Below are positions 6,334-8,740 of a stretch of DNA of 8,740 nt, piece by piece. Below the pieces are notes generated by a model, which saw only the letters and a program-made list of their open reading frames with translations, was not told the origin of the DNA and ran no database searches. Positions within the stretch are counted from its first letter, which is position 1. Every line of letters starts with the position of its first letter. The position numbers and the translations under genes were made by a program. The stretch spans positions 1 through 8,740 of the forward strand of contig JACQFU010000619.1 in NCBI GenBank assembly GCA_016199905.1, in the 5' to 3' direction. Source of the stretch: Candidatus Wallbacteria bacterium. GTDB lineage: Bacteria; Muiribacteriota; UBA6191; JACPRK01.

Positions 6334-7632
6334 TCAGAGCCGCCAGAGATCGACGCCTGCGGGAGTCTTCGACCGCTCGAGACAGTCCCGAATGTCCGCG
6401 ACCACTCCCTGACCTTCCTGCAACAGCGACTGGACGAAGGTCCATCCGGCCCGGCGGAACGGCGCGTGTCGCACCGCCATGATGACGCCGTCGGCAGGCT
6501 GCAACTGCTCCACGGCCAGCAACTCCTGGCCGCATTCGCGGCGCGCGTCGTCGGGGTCGGCCACCGGGTCGTGCAACTGCACCGCGATGCCGTACTCCTT
6601 CAGCTCCCGGATGATGTCCGTCACGCGCGTGTTCCGAACGTCGCGAACGTCCTCCTTGAAGGTCACGCCCAGGACCGTGACGCGCAACGATCGGGAGGAC
6701 TGACGGCCGTTCTTCAACAGCCGCTTCACCAATTCCGCGGCGACGTAGCGGCCCATCGAATCGTTGATCTTCCGTCCCGCCAGGATCACCTCGGGATGGT
6801 AGTCGGCTTGCTCGGCCTTGTGCGTCAGGTAATAGGGATCGACCCCGATGCAATGCCCGCCCACCAGGCCCGGCGAGAACGGCAGGAAATTCCACTTGGT
6901 CCGGGCCGCGGCCAGCACGTCGCCCGTGTCCATACCCAGGTGGTGGAAGATGATCGCCAGCTCGTTCATCAACGCGATGTTCAAGTCACGCTGCGTGTTT
7001 TCGATCACCTTGGCAGCCTCGGCCGTCTTGATGCTGGGCGCCCGATGCACGCCCGCCTTCACCACCGAACCGTAAACGGCGGCCACGAGCTCCAGCGTCC
7101 TGGCGTCCAGCCCCGATACCACCTTGGTGATGCGCTCGAAGTCGTGCTCGGGGTCTCCAGGATTGATTCGCTCCGGTGAGTAGCCGACCGTGAAATCGAC
7201 GCCGCAGCGCAGGCCGGACGTTTTCTCGAGGACCGGGACACACTCCTCCTCCGTGAGGCCGGGGTAAACCGTCGACTCGAAGACGACGATGTCGCCCGCT
7301 TTCAGCTGATGGCCGACGATCTCGGCCGCGCCGAGAATGGGGCGCAGGTCCGGCCGGCGCGCCTCGTCGATCGGCGTTGGAACGGCGACGATGTGGAAAT
7401 CGGCCCTCTTCAGGTCGGCCGGATCGGCTGTCAGGAGAATGTCGGCCTGACCCAGTTCGTCGCTCTTCACCTCGTTGCGACGGTCGTGGCGCTTCTTCAG
7501 CTCTTCGATGCGCCGCCGGTCCACGTCGAACCCGACGGTGGGTCCCCGTTTGCCGAAGGCCACCGCCACCGGCAATCCCACGTACCCCAATCCGACAACG
7601 GAGATCTTCCTGCCATGACCGTTTTCGCTCAT
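6334..7632 (-). CDS. tviB: UDP-N-acetyl-D-hexosamine (GlcNAc/GalNAc) 6-dehydrogenase, TviB/WbpO type
   Basis: The product is 432 residues from ATG 7632. The NAD-binding motif is VVGLGYVGLP (12-21). The central region holds ESTVYPGLTEE (119-129), YSPERINPGD (151-160) and AAKVIENTQRDLNIALMNEL (206-225). The catalytic cysteine is C261 in GGHCIGVDPYYLTHKAEQ (258-275), and the C-terminal UDP-binding domain has GVTFKEDVRDVRNT (322-335). ENTQRDLNIAL and HKAEQ..YHPEVILAGR..ND match the TviB/WbpO/CapL branch that oxidises UDP-GlcNAc or UDP-GalNAc, rather than the UDP-glucose dehydrogenase branch. The reaction is two NAD-dependent oxidations at C6, giving a UDP-N-acetylhexosaminuronic acid for acidic polysaccharide. 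Family and reaction class are secure; the choice between GlcNAc and GalNAc is not. The gene is monocistronic in this window and divergent from the fucose synthase. No C4-epimerase gene is present here. Confidence 0.93.
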   Translation of the reverse strand: MSENGHGRKISVVGLGYVGLPVAVAFGKRGPTVGFDVDRRRIEELKKRHDRRNEVKSDELGQADILLTADPADLKRADFHIVAVPTPIDEARRPDLRPILGAAEIVGHQLKAGDIVVFESTVYPGLTEEECVPVLEKTSGLRCGVDFTVGYSPERINPGDPEHDFERITKVVSGLDARTLELVAAVYGSVVKAGVHRAPSIKTAEAAKVIENTQRDLNIALMNELAIIFHHLGMDTGDVLAAARTKWNFLPFSPGLVGGHCIGVDPYYLTHKAEQADYHPEVILAGRKINDSMGRYVAAELVKRLLKNGRQSSRSLRVTVLGVTFKEDVRDVRNTRVTDIIRELKEYGIAVQLHDPVADPDDARRECGQELLAVEQLQPADGVIMAVRHAPFRRAGWTFVQSLLQEGQGVVADIRDCLERSKTPAGVDLWRL

Positions 7633-7659
7633 CTGGACAGCTCGCCTCGATTCGAGCCC

Positions 7660-7671
7660 CCACTCTAGTGG
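7660..7671. repeat. Short inverted repeat over the dehydrogenase -10
   Basis: CCACT (7660-7664), CT, AGTGG (7667-7671) is a perfect 5-bp inverted repeat with a 2-base centre. It covers the proposed -10 (7667-7662) of the leftward gene. It could be a small operator half-site pair, but a match this short is expected by chance fairly often. Confidence 0.2.
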
Positions 7672-7690
7672 CGGTGGGCAGCCGGCGCAA
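7662..7690 (-). promoter_or_regulatory. Putative sigma70-type promoter for the dehydrogenase
   Basis: On the minus strand TTGCGC (7690-7685; 4 of 6 to TTGACA), a 17-base spacer, then TAGAGT (7667-7662; 4 of 6 to TATAAT). Transcription would start near 7655, about 23 bases before ATG 7632. A GAGG lies about 14 bases ahead of the ATG, somewhat far for a ribosome site. The spacing is ideal, making this the best two-part promoter in the window. Confidence 0.42.
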
Positions 7691-7718
7691 GTGCGACTGG
7701 TTTCCTCCCGTCCGCCTG

Positions 7719-7727
7719 TGCTAGGCT
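7719..7727 (+). promoter_or_regulatory. Putative extended -10 for the fucose synthase
   Basis: TGCTAGGCT fits TGnTAnnnT. The bases TGTGCTAG (7717-7724) are identical to 961-968 minus one position of context (962-968 plus the preceding repeat TG), in front of the methyltransferase, and both are followed by CTTCC. No good -35 is visible 16-18 bases upstream. The predicted transcript start is ~25 bases before ATG 7761. Confidence 0.38.
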
Positions 7728-7760
7728 TCCCCGGTTTTGTCGGGCGTACCCTCGAACCTC

Positions 7761-8714
7761 ATGCCCCCAGCACTCGATCTCCGTCGCCAGCGTATCGTCG
7801 TCACAGGCGGCTCCGGCTTCCTGGGCGGCTTCGTCGTCGAACAGCTGAGAAGCCGCGGCTGCGAGAACGTCATCGTCCCCCGCTCCCGGGCCTACGATCT
7901 GCGGGATATGCGTGCCGTCGAGCGCCTCTTCGACGACGCGCGACCCGACGTGGTCGTTCACCTGGCGGCCGTCGTCGGCGGCATCGGCGCCAACCGCGAG
8001 CGGCCCGGCGAGTTCTTCTACGACAACCTGATGATGGGTGTGCAGTCGATGGAGGTGGCGCGCAAGCGGGGCATCAAGAAATTCGTCGCCGCCGGCACGA
8101 TCTGCGCCTACCCGAAGTTCACGCCCGTGCCGTTCCGCGAGGCCGAGCTGTGGAACGGCTATCCCGAGGAGACCAACGCCCCCTACGGCATCGCCAAGAA
8201 GGTGATGCTGGTGCAGGCCCAGTCCTACCGGGCGCAGTACGGCTTCAACGCCATCTATCTGTTGCCCGTGAACCTGTACGGCCCCCGCGACAACTTCGAT
8301 CCGAAGAGCAGCCACGTCATCCCGGCCCTGATCCGCAAATGCCTCGAGGCTCGCGACAAGGGCGCGGAGGAGATCGAGGTCTGGGGCACGGGCGCGGCCA
8401 CCCGCGAGTTCCTCTACGTCGAGGACGCGGCGCGCGCAATCGTCGCCGCCACGGAACGATACGACGGCGACGAGCCCGTCAATATCGGCTCCGGCAGCGA
8501 AATCTCCATCCGCGACCTGGTGACGCTGCTCTGCAAGCTCACGGGGTTCGCAGGCTCGGTGCGCTGGGACGCCACCAAGCCCGACGGCCAGCCGCGGAGG
8601 TGCCTGGACGTGTCGCGGGCTAGCGAGCTTTTCGGTTTCTCGGCGAGCACCTCCTTCGAGGAGGGTCTCGGCCGCACCCTGGCCTGGTACGGAAAACACC
8701 GCGCGGGCCGATGA
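7761..8714 (+). CDS. fcl: GDP-L-fucose synthase (GDP-4-keto-6-deoxymannose 3,5-epimerase/4-reductase)
   Basis: The product is 317 residues from ATG 7761, close to the ~320 of E. coli Fcl. It is an extended SDR: NADP-binding VTGGSGFLGG (14-23), catalytic Y142-x3-K146 in PYGIAK, and NLYGPRDNFDPKSSHVIPAL (171-190) with H185. Against the E. coli enzyme as I remember it, all active-site residues shift by exactly six: C109 to C115, Y136 to Y142, K140 to K146 and H179 to H185. Ser107 is replaced by T113 in GTICAYPK. The reaction takes GDP-4-keto-6-deoxy-D-mannose to GDP-L-fucose in the cytoplasm. The partner GDP-mannose 4,6-dehydratase (gmd) is not in the window. A TTG at 7737 would add eight residues, but it would lie only about 10 bases from the -10, so ATG is preferred. 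A nearby sugar-nucleotide epimerase with another product is the alternative. Confidence 0.9.
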   Translation: MPPALDLRRQRIVVTGGSGFLGGFVVEQLRSRGCENVIVPRSRAYDLRDMRAVERLFDDARPDVVVHLAAVVGGIGANRERPGEFFYDNLMMGVQSMEVARKRGIKKFVAAGTICAYPKFTPVPFREAELWNGYPEETNAPYGIAKKVMLVQAQSYRAQYGFNAIYLLPVNLYGPRDNFDPKSSHVIPALIRKCLEARDKGAEEIEVWGTGAATREFLYVEDAARAIVAATERYDGDEPVNIGSGSEISIRDLVTLLCKLTGFAGSVRWDATKPDGQPRRCLDVSRASELFGFSASTSFEEGLGRTLAWYGKHRAGR

Positions 8715-8740
8715 CGCCTCCGGGACCCGCCGGACTCGAC
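8711..8740 (+). CDS. Start of a probable next gene, truncated by the window edge
   Basis: ATG 8711 overlaps the fucose synthase stop as ATGA, the same coupling as at 5198, and stays open for ten codons (MTPPGPAGLD) to the edge. Nothing can be said of its function. The short Pro/Gly-rich start could also be chance, since an ATGA overlap alone is weak proof. Confidence 0.4.
   Translation, partial: MTPPGPAGLD

Noticed and set aside
6322..6340. GCTC/GAGC with an inner CTGA/TCAG as a terminator at the convergent stops
   Set aside because: The two stems compete for the same base (6337), the inner loop would be two bases, and there is no T-run.
5645..6895. 416-codon minus-strand frame spanning the second GT4 and the dehydrogenase 3' end
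   Set aside because: It crosses two strongly supported genes and shows no family signature.
6100..7179. 359-codon plus-strand frame opposite the dehydrogenase
   Set aside because: Antisense shadow; composition unlike a folded protein.
7665..8699. 344-codon minus-strand and 310-codon plus-strand (7691-8623) frames over the fucose synthase
   Set aside because: Both overlap an enzyme with all catalytic residues in order, and neither has any motif of its own.
1..8740. Mobile elements, CRISPR arrays, tRNA/rRNA, defence or toxin-antitoxin genes
   Set aside because: I looked for transposase-like frames, terminal repeats, spaced direct repeats and tRNA-like folds and saw none; every gap is shorter than 200 bases.

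Overview
The window is a stretch of a cell-surface polysaccharide (O-antigen, capsule or exopolysaccharide-type) locus from a high-GC Gram-negative-like bacterium. I cannot name the organism. The high GC at third codon positions, the TTG/GTG starts and the weak or absent Shine-Dalgarno sites would fit Myxococcota/Deltaproteobacteria, Acidobacteriota or Planctomycetota, but nothing here decides between them. There are no RNA genes, insertion sequences, CRISPR arrays or phage genes that I can see.

Layout from left to right: a partial GT-C-type membrane glycosyltransferase on the minus strand that runs off the left edge (1-859); a class I SAM-dependent methyltransferase on plus (1004-1852); a family-4 glycosyltransferase on minus (1877-3004), convergent with the methyltransferase across a small hairpin; a two-gene plus-strand unit made of a large polytopic GT-C-like membrane protein (3183-5201) and a second family-4 glycosyltransferase coupled to it by an ATGA overlap (5198-6331); a TviB/WbpO-type UDP-N-acetylhexosamine dehydrogenase on minus (6334-7632); a GDP-L-fucose synthase on plus (7761-8714); and the first ten codons of a probable next gene, again ATGA-coupled (8711-8740).

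The genes fit one pathway. The dehydrogenase would supply a UDP-N-acetylhexosaminuronic acid and the fucose synthase would supply GDP-L-fucose (or a closely related GDP-6-deoxyhexose). The two cytoplasmic GT4 enzymes would transfer sugars onto a lipid-linked glycan, the methyltransferase may cap or decorate it, and the two GT-C proteins would act on the periplasmic side using polyprenyl-phosphate sugars. Orientation changes five times among the seven main genes. The three divergent gaps (860-1003, 3005-3182, 7633-7760) therefore carry the promoters, and two of them share a near-identical extended -10 motif at the same distance from the chosen start codon.

I found no clearly unprecedented system. 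The most useful leads are the repeated TGTGCTAG promoter module, the GT-C protein with a soluble C-terminal domain coupled to a GT4 enzyme, and the lower-GC, TTG-started GT-C gene at the left edge.
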